IMG/VR virus record: IMGVR_UViG_3300032083_000594
Span: 1-52,846 of that record
From: a virus
Direction: 5' to 3' (one strand)
DNA length: 52,846 nucleotides
The translations under genes and the position numbers were made by a program. The notes under the pieces were generated by a model that worked only from the letters and a program-made list of their open reading frames with translations, searched no databases and had not been told where the DNA came from. Positions within the stretch are counted from its first letter, which is position 1; the number at the start of each line of letters is the position of its first letter. This document shows, piece by piece, positions 40,942-49,572 of the stretch.

Positions 40942-41346
40942 TTAAAACTCATGCAAGATGTCCTCTGGACTATCAATTGTTGCTAACACTTCATCGTCGT
41001 TTAGCAGACGCATTTCCCCACCATCTATTTTGATTCGACTACCTGCATAACGTGCAAACATAATCCAATCTTTCTCCTTGCACCATGGACCTTCCGGATA
41101 CCTCTCTTTATCCTTATAACATTGTGAACCCATGGCCATAACTAATCCTACTTGAGAAGCAACTTGTTGTCTTTCCAATGTAGTTTCAGCTAAATGTAAT
41201 CCACCTTTAGTTGTTTCTTTCATTTTGAAAGGTAAAACTAAAAGTCTCCAGCCTGTTGGCTTTGGTAATTTTGGTTCTTTTTTTGTAGGTTTTACACCAA
41301 CAAGTTTATTTTTTGGTGTTAATATCGATGACTGTTCCTTTTTCAT
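40942..41346 (-). CDS. GroES-like co-chaperonin
   Basis: 134 residues, longer than the usual 95 for GroES. PTGWRLLVLPFKMKETTKGG is the start of the Cpn10 fold, the mobile-loop region follows (LHLAETTLERQQVASQVG), then GLVMAMG, DWIMFARYAGSRIKIDG and LLNDDEVLATI. It should cap host GroEL so that the capsid protein can fold, like T4 gp31. It sits directly upstream of the scaffold and capsid genes. AAGGAG precedes the ATG. Confidence 0.8.
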   Translation of the reverse strand: MKKEQSSILTPKNKLVGVKPTKKEPKLPKPTGWRLLVLPFKMKETTKGGLHLAETTLERQQVASQVGLVMAMGSQCYKDKERYPEGPWCKEKDWIMFARYAGSRIKIDGGEMRLLNDDEVLATIDSPEDILHEF

Positions 41347-41533
41347 TTTGCTCCTTGTCTTCTAGCAGGTTAGAGATTTCCTGTAGTGTTGCCTCGTAGG
41401 CATTTATTTGTCCTATAATATACTTGTAATTTTCCATATTGTCAACACCACCTGATGTGACTGATATAGATAAATTATCTAATCTATTTCTTAAAAATTT
41501 AAGAAGTCGATTTATTACGTTTTCTAATTGCAT
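41306..41533 (-). CDS. Small helical protein, 75 aa
   Basis: MQLENVINRLLKFLRNRLDN, then GGVDNMENYKYIIGQINAYE: two or three amphipathic helices that look like a structural adaptor. The start is set at 41533 behind AAGGAAAA. It overlaps the GroES gene by 41 bp and the 94-aa gene by 35 bp. Confidence 0.6.
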   Translation of the reverse strand: MQLENVINRLLKFLRNRLDNLSISVTSGGVDNMENYKYIIGQINAYEATLQEISNLLEDKEQNEKGTVIDINTKK

Positions 41534-41783
41534 TTTTTCCTTTCTTAGCAATTGATGCAACTTGGCTTTTACCCATAACTTTAGCTCTTTGTTCCATCAC
41601 TGTTAGTATTTGTATTTTACGTGCAAAAGGTTTATTTACACGTTTTACTTTTGCAACAGTTGCTTTTGCATCTGCTGGTGTTGCAAATTTTATTTTAACT
41701 GTGTCTCTAGGATTTTCGTCTGTGTAGAGTCTTCTACCAGAACCTTTAGGCTTTTTTCCCGTTCCCTTTTTTGGATCCGCCAT
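41499..41783 (-). CDS. Basic small protein, 94 aa
   Basis: MADPKKGTGKKPKGSGRRLY then TDENPRDTVKIKFATPADAK, a Lys/Arg-rich protein with a likely alpha-beta core. It is the first of seven consecutive basic proteins upstream of GroES. It may bind DNA or RNA in the virion. Overlaps the 45-aa gene by 38 bp. Confidence 0.62.
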   Translation of the reverse strand: MADPKKGTGKKPKGSGRRLYTDENPRDTVKIKFATPADAKATVAKVKRVNKPFARKIQILTVMEQRAKVMGKSQVASIAKKGKNAIRKRNKSTS

Positions 41784-41883
41784 TGATAGCTCCTTTCAAC
41801 ATTTTAGCTTGTTTAGTATGAGCTTTAACTGCTTTGCCCAATCCTTTAATCACTTTTTTAATTGCATTTTTTTTCTTTAACAT
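41746..41883 (-). CDS. 45-aa Lys-rich protein
   Basis: MLKKKNAIKKVIKGLGKAVK, then a Lys/His/Gln helix and a Gly/Lys tail. It is read in a different frame from the genes on both sides; the start overlaps the stop of the 97-aa gene and the end overlaps the 94-aa gene. Highly basic; DNA binding is plausible. Confidence 0.52.
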   Translation of the reverse strand: MLKKKNAIKKVIKGLGKAVKAHTKQAKMLKGAINGGSKKGNGKKA

Positions 41884-42170
41884 TTCCATCTTCTTCTTGC
41901 CTGACGGATACGTGAATTAGGATCGTTTCTTGTTTTAGCTGACGCTCGTTTTAATTGTCCAAGCGATCTTGCGCAGTATGATTTTCTACGTTTAGCAGCT
42001 TTTGATCCTGGTTTTACTTTTCCAGTCACGGCTGTTTTTAGTTTAGAGCCAGGATTTAATCTTCTGTAGGCTTTGACCCCGGCTTGTGTCATACCTGCTC
42101 CAGACTTTGTAGATCTAAAGTTCTTTTTGTTTCTTGCTGGCATAGTGCCTTTTGAATACTGTCTTCTCAT
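41877..42170 (-). CDS. DUF6321-like basic protein, 97 aa
   Basis: GAGMTQAGVKAYRRLNPGSK, then LKTAVTGKVKPGSKAAKRRK, SYCARSLGQLKR and the end RIRQARRRWKC. This pattern (NPGS-LKTAVT, KRRKS-CAR, RRWxC) matches a small phage family I know as DUF6321. Strongly basic; probably binds nucleic acid inside the head. TAATG with the upstream gene. Confidence 0.66.
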   Translation of the reverse strand: MRRQYSKGTMPARNKKNFRSTKSGAGMTQAGVKAYRRLNPGSKLKTAVTGKVKPGSKAAKRRKSYCARSLGQLKRASAKTRNDPNSRIRQARRRWKC

Positions 42171-42445
42171 TATGCGGTCTTCTTTTTCTTAGCAAATGTT
42201 GCAGCTCTACTTGGAGTAGGACCTGTGTTTGCTTTCGCTTGTTTTCTTCTTACGGCACCCGCACGCTGCCCTTTGGACATCGCTCTTGCTTTTGCAATAG
42301 GCACGCATTTTGGATAATTTTTTCTTTTTTCGCCACCACTTCTTCCACACTTCGGGTATGAGCCATCTGATTTTTTGTTTGCAATATCGACCCAATTGTC
42401 CTTGACCCATTGTCTTAAACCACCTTTTGAAAAATGCGTTCGCAT
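42170..42445 (-). CDS. DUF5872-like basic protein, 91 aa
   Basis: GLRQWVKDNWVDIANKK, then YPKCGRSGGEKRKNYPKCVP, AKARAMSKGQRAGAVRRKQA. Paired YPKC motifs around a Gly/Arg stretch and a long basic tail resemble a small T4-type-phage family (DUF5872, from memory). Cysteine pairs could bind zinc. TAATG at both ends. Confidence 0.62.
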   Translation of the reverse strand: MRTHFSKGGLRQWVKDNWVDIANKKSDGSYPKCGRSGGEKRKNYPKCVPIAKARAMSKGQRAGAVRRKQAKANTGPTPSRAATFAKKKKTA

Positions 42446-42834
42446 TACGAATTCTTTCCGTAAGCTCTTCCTTTGCCTTTAGTAGCTAACTTACAACCTT
42501 TAGATCCAGATTTAAATCCTGCTCTTCCACCTGATTTGTAATGTCTTGCTATAGATCTTTTAGTACGAGTTAATTGTTTATCATCTGTTGCAGCATCTAC
42601 AATATTTTTTAAACCTTTTTTAGTTATTTTTTTACCATCTCCAATATTTTCAGAACTTAAAGCAGCATCTAATTGGTCAAAAGCAATTTCACCTTTAGGT
42701 CCTTTTTTATCAAAAACAGGTTTAATAATTTTTAAGGCTTCTTTTTCCGTAATTTTATCTACTCCATAACGTTCACTATCTTTTTTATTTTTTTCTTTTC
42801 TAGCTGTTTTTGTTGATGGGTATTCAAATGCCAT
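42445..42834 (-). CDS. Basic protein with GGRAGF motif, 129 aa
   Basis: An N-terminal two-thirds of charged helices includes a possible EF-like helix pair (PKGEIAFDQLDAALSSENIG). SGGRAGFKSGSKGCKLATKG follows (GGRAGF at 102-107), with the end KGRAYGKNS. One of seven proteins sharing the GGR motif. Basic, TAATG junctions both sides. Function unknown. Confidence 0.58.
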   Translation of the reverse strand: MAFEYPSTKTARKEKNKKDSERYGVDKITEKEALKIIKPVFDKKGPKGEIAFDQLDAALSSENIGDGKKITKKGLKNIVDAATDDKQLTRTKRSIARHYKSGGRAGFKSGSKGCKLATKGKGRAYGKNS

Positions 42835-43418
42835 TATACTTGTCCTCCTTTTAAATATTTCATTCTAGTCATATCTATCATTCCACCACCCATTTTTTTA
42901 GTTTGATTTCTAAGTTTTTCATTTTTAAATTTTAAATCTGGTCTTGGACCTTTATTCATTTTTAAATTTTCATTTTTAAATTTTTTACTAATATTTTTTG
43001 CTGTTCCAACAGCTTGTTTAACTCCTGTTTTAACAAATTCTTTTATTTTATCAGGAACACGTTTATCTTTATAACGTCCTTGAAATTTAGTTCCAAGTTT
43101 ATAATCTTTAGATTCAGAACTAATATTTTTTGCTGTTCCAACAGCTTGTTTAACTCCTGTTTTAACAAATTCTTTTATTTTATCAGGAACACTTTTATCT
43201 TTATAACGTCCTTGAAATTTAGTTCCAAGTCTATAATTTTCAGATCCAGAGCTGTATCCTATTCGTCCACCCATAGCTTTTTTATTACGATTTTTTTTAC
43301 CACCGGGTGTAATTTTACCTGAACATACTCCAGATGCATACATATTAGCATATGCTGATGGATACACTTTGAATTTTCGTTTCGCTGCTGCTTTTCCTTT
43401 TGGACACAATTTTGCCAT
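42834..43418 (-). CDS. Basic protein with internal 44-residue duplication and GGRIGY motif
   Basis: 194 residues. The N-terminus has CPKGKAAAKRKFKVYPSAYA then NMYASGVCSGKI, a Cys-bounded basic segment. GGRIGY lies at 50-55. Residues 62-105 and 106-149 are near-identical repeats (YRLGTKFQGRYKDK / YKLGTKFQGRYKDK onward). The C-terminal Lys/Asn-rich end finishes MGGGMIDMTRMKYLKGGQV. Probably a DNA-associated virion protein; role unknown. Confidence 0.6.
   Translation of the reverse strand: MAKLCPKGKAAAKRKFKVYPSAYANMYASGVCSGKITPGGKKNRNKKAMGGRIGYSSGSENYRLGTKFQGRYKDKSVPDKIKEFVKTGVKQAVGTAKNISSESKDYKLGTKFQGRYKDKRVPDKIKEFVKTGVKQAVGTAKNISKKFKNENLKMNKGPRPDLKFKNEKLRNQTKKMGGGMIDMTRMKYLKGGQV
42972..43235 (-). 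repeat. 132-bp tandem duplication inside the 194-aa gene
   Basis: Two copies of a 132-bp unit (43104-43235 and 42972-43103) differ by only a few bases over most of their length, keeping the reading frame (44 codons). The near identity at third codon positions indicates a recent duplication or ongoing homogenisation. Confidence 0.85.
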
Positions 43419-43861
43419 TATCTATTCCTTAATTTTTTAAAATCAGCACCATCAATCTTATTTGGATTACCCGCTAATTTTGCTATCTTCATTTGTTTTG
43501 GTGATAAGTTTTTCTTTTTAGGACCAAAAGTTTCTTTTATTTTTTCAACACTTGTTTTTGGTTTTGGTGTACCAAATCTTCTACCAATTCTGCCCCCATC
43601 AGCTTTTTTATCATATATGTCGGCTATCTTTTTATTAATTTTAGGTTGATTAGATTTTTTTCTTAATTCAATTTTTTGTTCATCAGATACCTTATAACCA
43701 CTATGTATCTCACTTCTTTTTGTAGTGATGTCATCTTGAACTTTTCTTTTCTTTGCTAAATTTTTTCCCGGTTTGATAGATGTAATAGTAGTTGGAACTT
43801 TACTTTTGTTTCCTTTTAATATTTTTCCTACAGTTTTAAATACATTAAAATATCCAGACAT
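43418..43861 (-). CDS. Basic protein with GGRIGR motif, 147 aa
   Basis: MSGYFNVFKTVGKILKGNKS start, Lys-rich body, KKADGGRIGRRFGTPKPKTS (GGRIGR at 89-94), and the end LSPKQMKIAKLAGNPNKIDG with KKLRNR. Low complexity but clearly in the operon (TAATG both sides). Predicted nucleic-acid or capsid-inner-surface binder. Confidence 0.55.
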   Translation of the reverse strand: MSGYFNVFKTVGKILKGNKSKVPTTITSIKPGKNLAKKRKVQDDITTKRSEIHSGYKVSDEQKIELRKKSNQPKINKKIADIYDKKADGGRIGRRFGTPKPKTSVEKIKETFGPKKKNLSPKQMKIAKLAGNPNKIDGADFKKLRNR

Positions 43862-44250
43862 TATTTTTTTCCTCCGCCGTTTCTAAAAATTTGTGTACCC
43901 TTTATACCATAAATACTCGCCACGACAAGGATCCAAAGATTGGTGAACCATGACGGGAGCTGTGAGAACATCTCGAAGAACAATTTTACCTTGTCCATCG
44001 CTGTTGGATCATCCGATATCACTGCCCAAGCGAGCACCAAAACGGGCAAACTGAGAATTATCAAAACTGCCTCGTCTTTCCAGTCTGATTGTCTAGCTTC
44101 TAGCAATTTTCCCTGGTAAGCTTCGTCACCTCGGGCCATCTTTTCAGCATGCATTAATTGTGCATCTGACATTGCCATTTTCGTTCTCTGCTTGTTAGCA
44201 TAAATCTTACTTCCAGCAGAAACGGCTAGTTTAATTGCCGATAACCACAT
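43861..44250 (-). CDS. Holin-like membrane protein (GTA-type 3TM family resemblance)
   Basis: 129 residues: an N-terminal helix (LSAIKLAVSAGSKIYANKQR), a charged linker (DEAYQGKLLEARQSDWKDEA), then two clear spans (VLIILSLPVLVLAWAVISDD and WFTNLWILVVASIYGIKGT). The W-x-DE entry into a span and the 'LPSWF-N-- ... ASIYGIK' end resemble the three-TM holin family of gene transfer agents. Its location in the head module, far from the endolysin, is unusual. A membrane role is certain; holin function is likely only. Confidence 0.62.
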   Translation of the reverse strand: MWLSAIKLAVSAGSKIYANKQRTKMAMSDAQLMHAEKMARGDEAYQGKLLEARQSDWKDEAVLIILSLPVLVLAWAVISDDPTAMDKVKLFFEMFSQLPSWFTNLWILVVASIYGIKGTQIFRNGGGKK

Positions 44251-44252
44251 GA

Positions 44253-44435
44253 TTAGTAAGCCTTAGATTTTCTTTTTTTGTCTGCTCTTACAGCACCTTG
44301 GCCTTGAACTTCTTCTTCAGGTTTACCAGTGCCAATTAAGTTAAAAGCACCATCTGCAGTTGTTTTAGATCTTGGATCGACCTCAACTTCTTGTTCTGGA
44401 ACGTTAACTATTTGTATTTTATCAAGTTTTTGCAT
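44253..44435 (-). CDS. 60-aa small protein
   Basis: MQKLDKIQIVNVPEQEVEVD, then a Gly/Glu/Gln-rich linker and a basic end KKRKSKAY. AGGAG precedes the ATG. It sits directly after the portal gene (16 bp gap). Possibly a small head-completion or connector peptide; no family recognised. Confidence 0.55.
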   Translation of the reverse strand: MQKLDKIQIVNVPEQEVEVDPRSKTTADGAFNLIGTGKPEEEVQGQGAVRADKKRKSKAY

Positions 44436-44451
44436 TTTTTTACTCCTTTTA

Positions 44452-46911
44452 TTAATTATCCTCTACCATAACTTGTGCTTGTTGTACACCAGACTTTGCA
44501 AGACTGACTCCAGCTCGTAATTTTGCTAAATCTTCGTTCTGATCCATCTTATCTTCTGCAATTTCTTGTGCTTGCATCAATTTTGCTCTGTTTAAATCTT
44601 GAGTTGCCTCGTCATTTTGTTTTTTACGCTCATTTTCCATCGCTCGAAGGTCAACTTCACGTGATTTTAACTTTAATAGAGGGTCGTTATCGAATTGAGA
44701 TGTAATTTGTTTCTCTTCTTTCATGTATTCTTCTGTCATCTCAGCAATTAAAACAGCTTTTCTTGATTCTATTTGATTTGTTAGTGCTTGAACCTGTGCT
44801 TGTATTTGTGGATTAGTTGCTGCTTGTTGTTGCATCATCATCATTTGTTGCATTTGTTCTCTAAACTCTAATTGTACCTGTTCTTGTGCCATTAAACTAA
44901 TATGTTCTAGAATATTTTTCTGTATCGCTGCCATAACTGCAGGATTATTTCTAACAATATTAGTTGACATAAAATTTAAGTGAGCTGTAATGTGTGCTCT
45001 GTGATCTTGACCAGGAAATGCCTGAAAAGGTTTGCCACCTAAAGCATTAATGTGTTCTAAACTTGGGTCTATCGGTGCTGTTGGTGCCGGTGGTGGTAAA
45101 ACTGCATCAACATCTTTTACACCTATTGCATTATACATGTTTCTATAGATTTGATACATGTTATGTAATTGTGGATTTGATGTTGCAATCTGCAACTGTG
45201 TTTGTGCTAAAGTAATTCTTTGCGACATTGAAAAAATATTAGGGTCCGCTACAGGAATTACATCAACTCTATTATCAAAGTCAGCTTGTTTTATATTTCT
45301 TGCTCCACCTACAACATCATATGGATATTCTGGTGGTAAATATTGTGAAACAATTTTACCAAGTAATCTAAATTCATTTTTCATTGCCGCATAACATCTT
45401 TTGTGAATTGCAGACATAACTCTTGAACCACGTTCTAGTAATGCAATCGTTGTTCCAACAGCAGCACCTTGATTACCATCACCCACTTGCATATCAGCAA
45501 TACTCGCGAATCTCTGACCAGCTTGTACTACAATACCAAGTAAGTTTAATAAAGTCTGTGATGGTTCTTTGTAAGGTAGTGGGAAGAATGCATCTCTTAA
45601 ATTACCACCTGGTGCATCAACATCTTTAAATTCACCTGGTTGTATTGGAGCTGCTTCATCTCTAACTCTAACACCTCTTTGTTTAAATCCTGCTGGCAGG
45701 TTTGATAACGTACCTGCATCTAATAATTGACGGAGAGCCGCCGTTGCCGTACGACTCAATCCGCCAATCATGTGAATGAGTCCAAAGCCATAAAATCCTA
45801 GTCCTGGCAGAAACTTGAAGTGGACAAAATATTGGATTTTATTTTTCTTTAGATCATCGGGCGCATAGTTCCTTCTAATAGAAAGAACTTTTCTATTGCC
45901 TTCTTCTACAGTTACTATGTAGGGCAATTTTATTCCAGTTGGCTCACCTTGAGCATCAACTTCTTCAAAACCTTCTAAGTCTAAATTTACATGACACTCT
46001 AACAAAGTATATACAGGTTCGTTCTTACCTGTTTTTTTTGTACCATCTAACTCACGTTCTTTTTTGTCGAGTTCATTATTTGTATCTGTTCCTGGTGGAC
46101 CCAATTCTACATCTCTGTAGAAACCACTGACTTGTTGTTTTCTTAATTCATTTTCAGAAATTTTTACTTTGTGAATAACTGCCTCCGCATCGTCTAATGA
46201 GGTAGCCGTATACGGGACAATTAATTCATCTGCAGGCACAAACTTTGATACTGCTCGTCCCATTGGAACATCGTAGTATATTTTTTTAAAAGTTGATCCT
46301 GCTAATGGTAAATGAAATAACATAGAATCGAATTCTGATTCATACTCTTTCATTTGATCCATAATTAAGTAATTCATAAAATCTTTAACACGATTTGCCT
46401 GCTGTTCTGTTGCAGTATTTTTAATTCCTACAACTTGTGTTCTAACTGGTCCATCTGATGGTAATAATTCTTTGTAAGCTTGTGCTTGAAATTGTGTAAC
46501 AGCTTCTGCAAGAACTGGGTGAGTTGCACCACTAGCTCCTTGAAATGGTTCTGTTCTGTTTTCGTATTTAAAACCTAAAAGATCTAAACCTGTAATGTAT
46601 GATTGCTCCCATTCTTTTCTTGAAGTTTTGTAATCCATGTAGTTTTGAGTCATCTCGTTGCCGATTGGCTCTAAAACGTCATCAGGTAAAAGTTCTGCTA
46701 AGTTGTCAAAGTGTGATTCTGTTCCTGGTACATTGATTGCACCTGGTTCATAATCTAAAGTTACACCACCATCTTCTTCTGGTATAACCTCAATTGGTTT
46801 TCTTAAATCTTGTTCTGTTTGTTCCTGAACAGCTATTTCTTGTAATTCCTCCTCTGAAGGAATTTCTTCTTTGTTTCTAGTGTTCGGGAGTCCTTTATCT
46901 ATATCTGCCAT
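44452..46911 (-). CDS. Portal protein (P22-like)
   Basis: 819 residues, close to the length of large podovirus portals. Characteristic segments: GFKYENRTEPFQGASGATHP (about 113-132) and AVTQFQAQAYKELLPSDGPV near the N-terminus; FKFLPGLGFYGFGLIHMIGG and the RLLDAG/QGAAVGTTIALLERGSRVM region in the middle; a Gln/Met-rich helix (EQMQQMMMMQQQAATN) and a long charged coiled coil at the C-terminus, probably the barrel that extends into the capsid. It forms the dodecameric gate for packaging and ejection. GGAG before the ATG. Confidence 0.88.
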   Translation of the reverse strand: MADIDKGLPNTRNKEEIPSEEELQEIAVQEQTEQDLRKPIEVIPEEDGGVTLDYEPGAINVPGTESHFDNLAELLPDDVLEPIGNEMTQNYMDYKTSRKEWEQSYITGLDLLGFKYENRTEPFQGASGATHPVLAEAVTQFQAQAYKELLPSDGPVRTQVVGIKNTATEQQANRVKDFMNYLIMDQMKEYESEFDSMLFHLPLAGSTFKKIYYDVPMGRAVSKFVPADELIVPYTATSLDDAEAVIHKVKISENELRKQQVSGFYRDVELGPPGTDTNNELDKKERELDGTKKTGKNEPVYTLLECHVNLDLEGFEEVDAQGEPTGIKLPYIVTVEEGNRKVLSIRRNYAPDDLKKNKIQYFVHFKFLPGLGFYGFGLIHMIGGLSRTATAALRQLLDAGTLSNLPAGFKQRGVRVRDEAAPIQPGEFKDVDAPGGNLRDAFFPLPYKEPSQTLLNLLGIVVQAGQRFASIADMQVGDGNQGAAVGTTIALLERGSRVMSAIHKRCYAAMKNEFRLLGKIVSQYLPPEYPYDVVGGARNIKQADFDNRVDVIPVADPNIFSMSQRITLAQTQLQIATSNPQLHNMYQIYRNMYNAIGVKDVDAVLPPPAPTAPIDPSLEHINALGGKPFQAFPGQDHRAHITAHLNFMSTNIVRNNPAVMAAIQKNILEHISLMAQEQVQLEFREQMQQMMMMQQQAATNPQIQAQVQALTNQIESRKAVLIAEMTEEYMKEEKQITSQFDNDPLLKLKSREVDLRAMENERKKQNDEATQDLNRAKLMQAQEIAEDKMDQNEDLAKLRAGVSLAKSGVQQAQVMVEDN

Positions 46912-46920
46912 TTAATACTC

Positions 46921-49572
46921 CTAGTAGTTTTTAACACGGTTTTTAAGGGATAGCAACCCTTGTGAATTTGGCCCTCTTACTGGTGCTGGACCTGATGATA
47001 CACCAGCTTCTTTTGCTATTCCCCCACCTGCTGCCGCAAAACCTCTTAAACCGCTACCTATATCAGAAATGTCAATATCAAATGGATTAATAACTTGTCC
47101 TTGTGTATTTACATTTGTTCGACCAACTATTTCATTTTCCATATCACCTATAACGTTTTGTGGTTTTTCCATAGGTGGTTTATTTATCGGCTCACCCACA
47201 GTTCCTGACGCTCCGTAAACTGATTCTGGATTAAATCGTTGTGCTAACTCTGATAGAGAAGCATTTCTTAATGAATCTCTATAAGCTAATATATCTTTTG
47301 CTGACACTTTTGAACCTTGTGCTCTAATTCTTTGTGCTAAATTTATTGCATCTGCAGTCGACATAGTTATAAAATCTTTTTCATCTCCAAATGCTGGGAG
47401 TATTTTTTCATTTAATTGTTTTTGTGTTTGTTCAGACATTCCTAAAGTTTCGATATCACTATCAGGTTCTACATCTCTAAATTTAGATTTTAGTTTGGTA
47501 AAAAACGATCCCGAACTTCTAGCATCATCAACTTCGTCCTGCATTCTATCTGCATAAATTCTTTCAGCCTCTGGCATTTTAAACTTATTGTTTAAATCAT
47601 CAGTTGCCTGTTTTAATCGAGCATCCACATTTTTTACATTTTGACTTAAATCACTAATATAATCAAAATCACCTCCCCCTGATAAATTTTCAAGGTTTGC
47701 TTTTTGATCTTCTAAACTTTGTATTTTTGTTAGTTGATTTTTGTAATCAAGAGATTTACCAATGATACCTGCAACCTCTGGTCCAAAGAATCTACCTGCT
47801 TCTAACATCTCGGCTTTTTTAGTTTGATTACCTGGTAACAAATAATCAGACGCTCTTAAAAAAGCTTCGTTAAGAGTATCACCCATACCCATTCTAATTA
47901 CAGAATCAGCAGCAACATATAATGCTTCAGGTATGACACCAAACTTTATAACATTTCTACCCAAACTTGCTGCTCTATTTGCAAATGCTGCAAAGTTTTT
48001 AGCTTGTGCGGGGGTTACATTTTTCATTCCAGAGTTAATATTTTTTATACCTCCTTGATAACAAACATCTAGACTAGGGAGGCTTCCTTCTTGAAAACCT
48101 GCTCGTCCTCCTTGTGAGTTAAATCCCCTACTACATCTTGGATCTTTACTTAGTGTTGCTATGAGTTTTTTGTCAACTCCTGATATTTCTAATTTTTGTC
48201 CTCTAGGAAAAATTTCTTTTAAAAGTTTTTTTCCTTCGTCTGTTTTTTTTAATTTTTCTAAATTTTTTTTTGCAAGATTTTGTTCTCTTAAATTTTGTGT
48301 TAATTCTTTTAATAAACCCTCTTGTGTTTTTTTAGCTATGTTAGTTGCACCAAAATTAAATTTTTTAGTTGATCCTTTTCCTATATTAACATTAAGAGTT
48401 TTAGCAAGGTTTTCTATTTGTTTTATTTTTTTAATATCTTTTACATCGGCTAGTAAAGCTTTATCATAAGCTTTACTTAAACTTTCTTTAAAACCTCTAT
48501 TATATCCTCTACTAATAGGTGTTACATACAAAAGTTTTTCTGGAGATACATTCGATCCTTTTAAAAAAGCTTTTGATAAAGGGTGATCTAAATCTAATTT
48601 TAAATCACCAGGTAGAGTATTAAGAAATTTATTATACTCTGATAATCCTTGTAAAGCTGCTACATATTTTTTAGGGTCTTTTCCTCTTCCAAAAGCATCC
48701 ATAATTAATGTTCCAATATTTTCTGACTGTACTTTTCTTAAACCTTTTATATTTGAAAAGTTATCTAAGAAATTATCTGTAGTATTAAAGTCATCAGGTA
48801 ACCATGATTTTAAGGGTTCTTTAGATAAATTTTCTTTACTTATTGCAACATTTTGTGCGTACACATTATTTAATAATTTACTTGATTGTTTTACAATTTC
48901 TTTTTCGGTTTTATTAAATTTTTTAGCCATAGATTTTACGGTGGCATTAGGGTTTTTTAATATTTCATCAAATAATTTTTTTTGTGTTATTATTTTTTTT
49001 AATGCTAGTTCTGATTGTTTTTTTGATTTACCCGTTTTTGTAAACTCAAGAGCTTCTTTATAAGTATCAATCATATACCTACGATTAACTCCTAATTTTT
49101 TAGCTAATGCATTTTGTGCCTTAACATCTTTACCAAGAATAATATTATTAAATAATGTAGTATCTTGAGTGTTTAAAATTCCACCAGCGTCTACAGCTCC
49201 TTTTGCCATTCTAGCTGTTCTTGTTTTAACTTTTAATTTTTTATAATCTTGTTCTATAAAAGCTTTACCTATTTTATCAAACTTTGCTTTTATTTTTGCA
49301 ACATTTCCTGCTTGTTGTGCAGCTTTAATTGCTTTATCACTTCTATACCCCTGCCTCGTGCCACCAAAACCTGGTTGCACTAACATACCACCGCCTGCTT
49401 TCTGTTGTCGTTCACGTCTTAGAAATGCGTTGACTGCTTCTCGCTGTTCAACTTCTGGTTTAATTGGTGGGATAGGTGCTTTGCTTGCAGGAAAGACATT
49501 AGGAAGTTCTGGTTGTGTTTTCTTAGCTCGTGTTAAATATTTATATATCTCTCTTAATTTATATGGGTTCAT
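46921..49572 (-). CDS. Large Lys-rich virion-region protein with GGRAGF motif, 883 aa
   Basis: N-terminal region with a Gly motif (GGGMLVQPGFGGTRQGYRS, 60-78), then some 380 residues of Lys-rich helices containing repeated helix-turn-helix-like units (NATVKSMAKKFNKTEKEIVK). A Cys-flanked GGRAGF block (C480...488-493...C504) follows, then helices and a glycine-rich end (GGGIAKEAGVSS, then LLSLKNRVKNY). No enzyme motif recognised. Its size and place between portal and terminase suggest a virion-packaged protein that is injected or lines the head. TAATG with the next gene. Confidence 0.55.
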   Translation of the reverse strand: MNPYKLREIYKYLTRAKKTQPELPNVFPASKAPIPPIKPEVEQREAVNAFLRRERQQKAGGGMLVQPGFGGTRQGYRSDKAIKAAQQAGNVAKIKAKFDKIGKAFIEQDYKKLKVKTRTARMAKGAVDAGGILNTQDTTLFNNIILGKDVKAQNALAKKLGVNRRYMIDTYKEALEFTKTGKSKKQSELALKKIITQKKLFDEILKNPNATVKSMAKKFNKTEKEIVKQSSKLLNNVYAQNVAISKENLSKEPLKSWLPDDFNTTDNFLDNFSNIKGLRKVQSENIGTLIMDAFGRGKDPKKYVAALQGLSEYNKFLNTLPGDLKLDLDHPLSKAFLKGSNVSPEKLLYVTPISRGYNRGFKESLSKAYDKALLADVKDIKKIKQIENLAKTLNVNIGKGSTKKFNFGATNIAKKTQEGLLKELTQNLREQNLAKKNLEKLKKTDEGKKLLKEIFPRGQKLEISGVDKKLIATLSKDPRCSRGFNSQGGRAGFQEGSLPSLDVCYQGGIKNINSGMKNVTPAQAKNFAAFANRAASLGRNVIKFGVIPEALYVAADSVIRMGMGDTLNEAFLRASDYLLPGNQTKKAEMLEAGRFFGPEVAGIIGKSLDYKNQLTKIQSLEDQKANLENLSGGGDFDYISDLSQNVKNVDARLKQATDDLNNKFKMPEAERIYADRMQDEVDDARSSGSFFTKLKSKFRDVEPDSDIETLGMSEQTQKQLNEKILPAFGDEKDFITMSTADAINLAQRIRAQGSKVSAKDILAYRDSLRNASLSELAQRFNPESVYGASGTVGEPINKPPMEKPQNVIGDMENEIVGRTNVNTQGQVINPFDIDISDIGSGLRGFAAAGGGIAKEAGVSSGPAPVRGPNSQGLLSLKNRVKNY

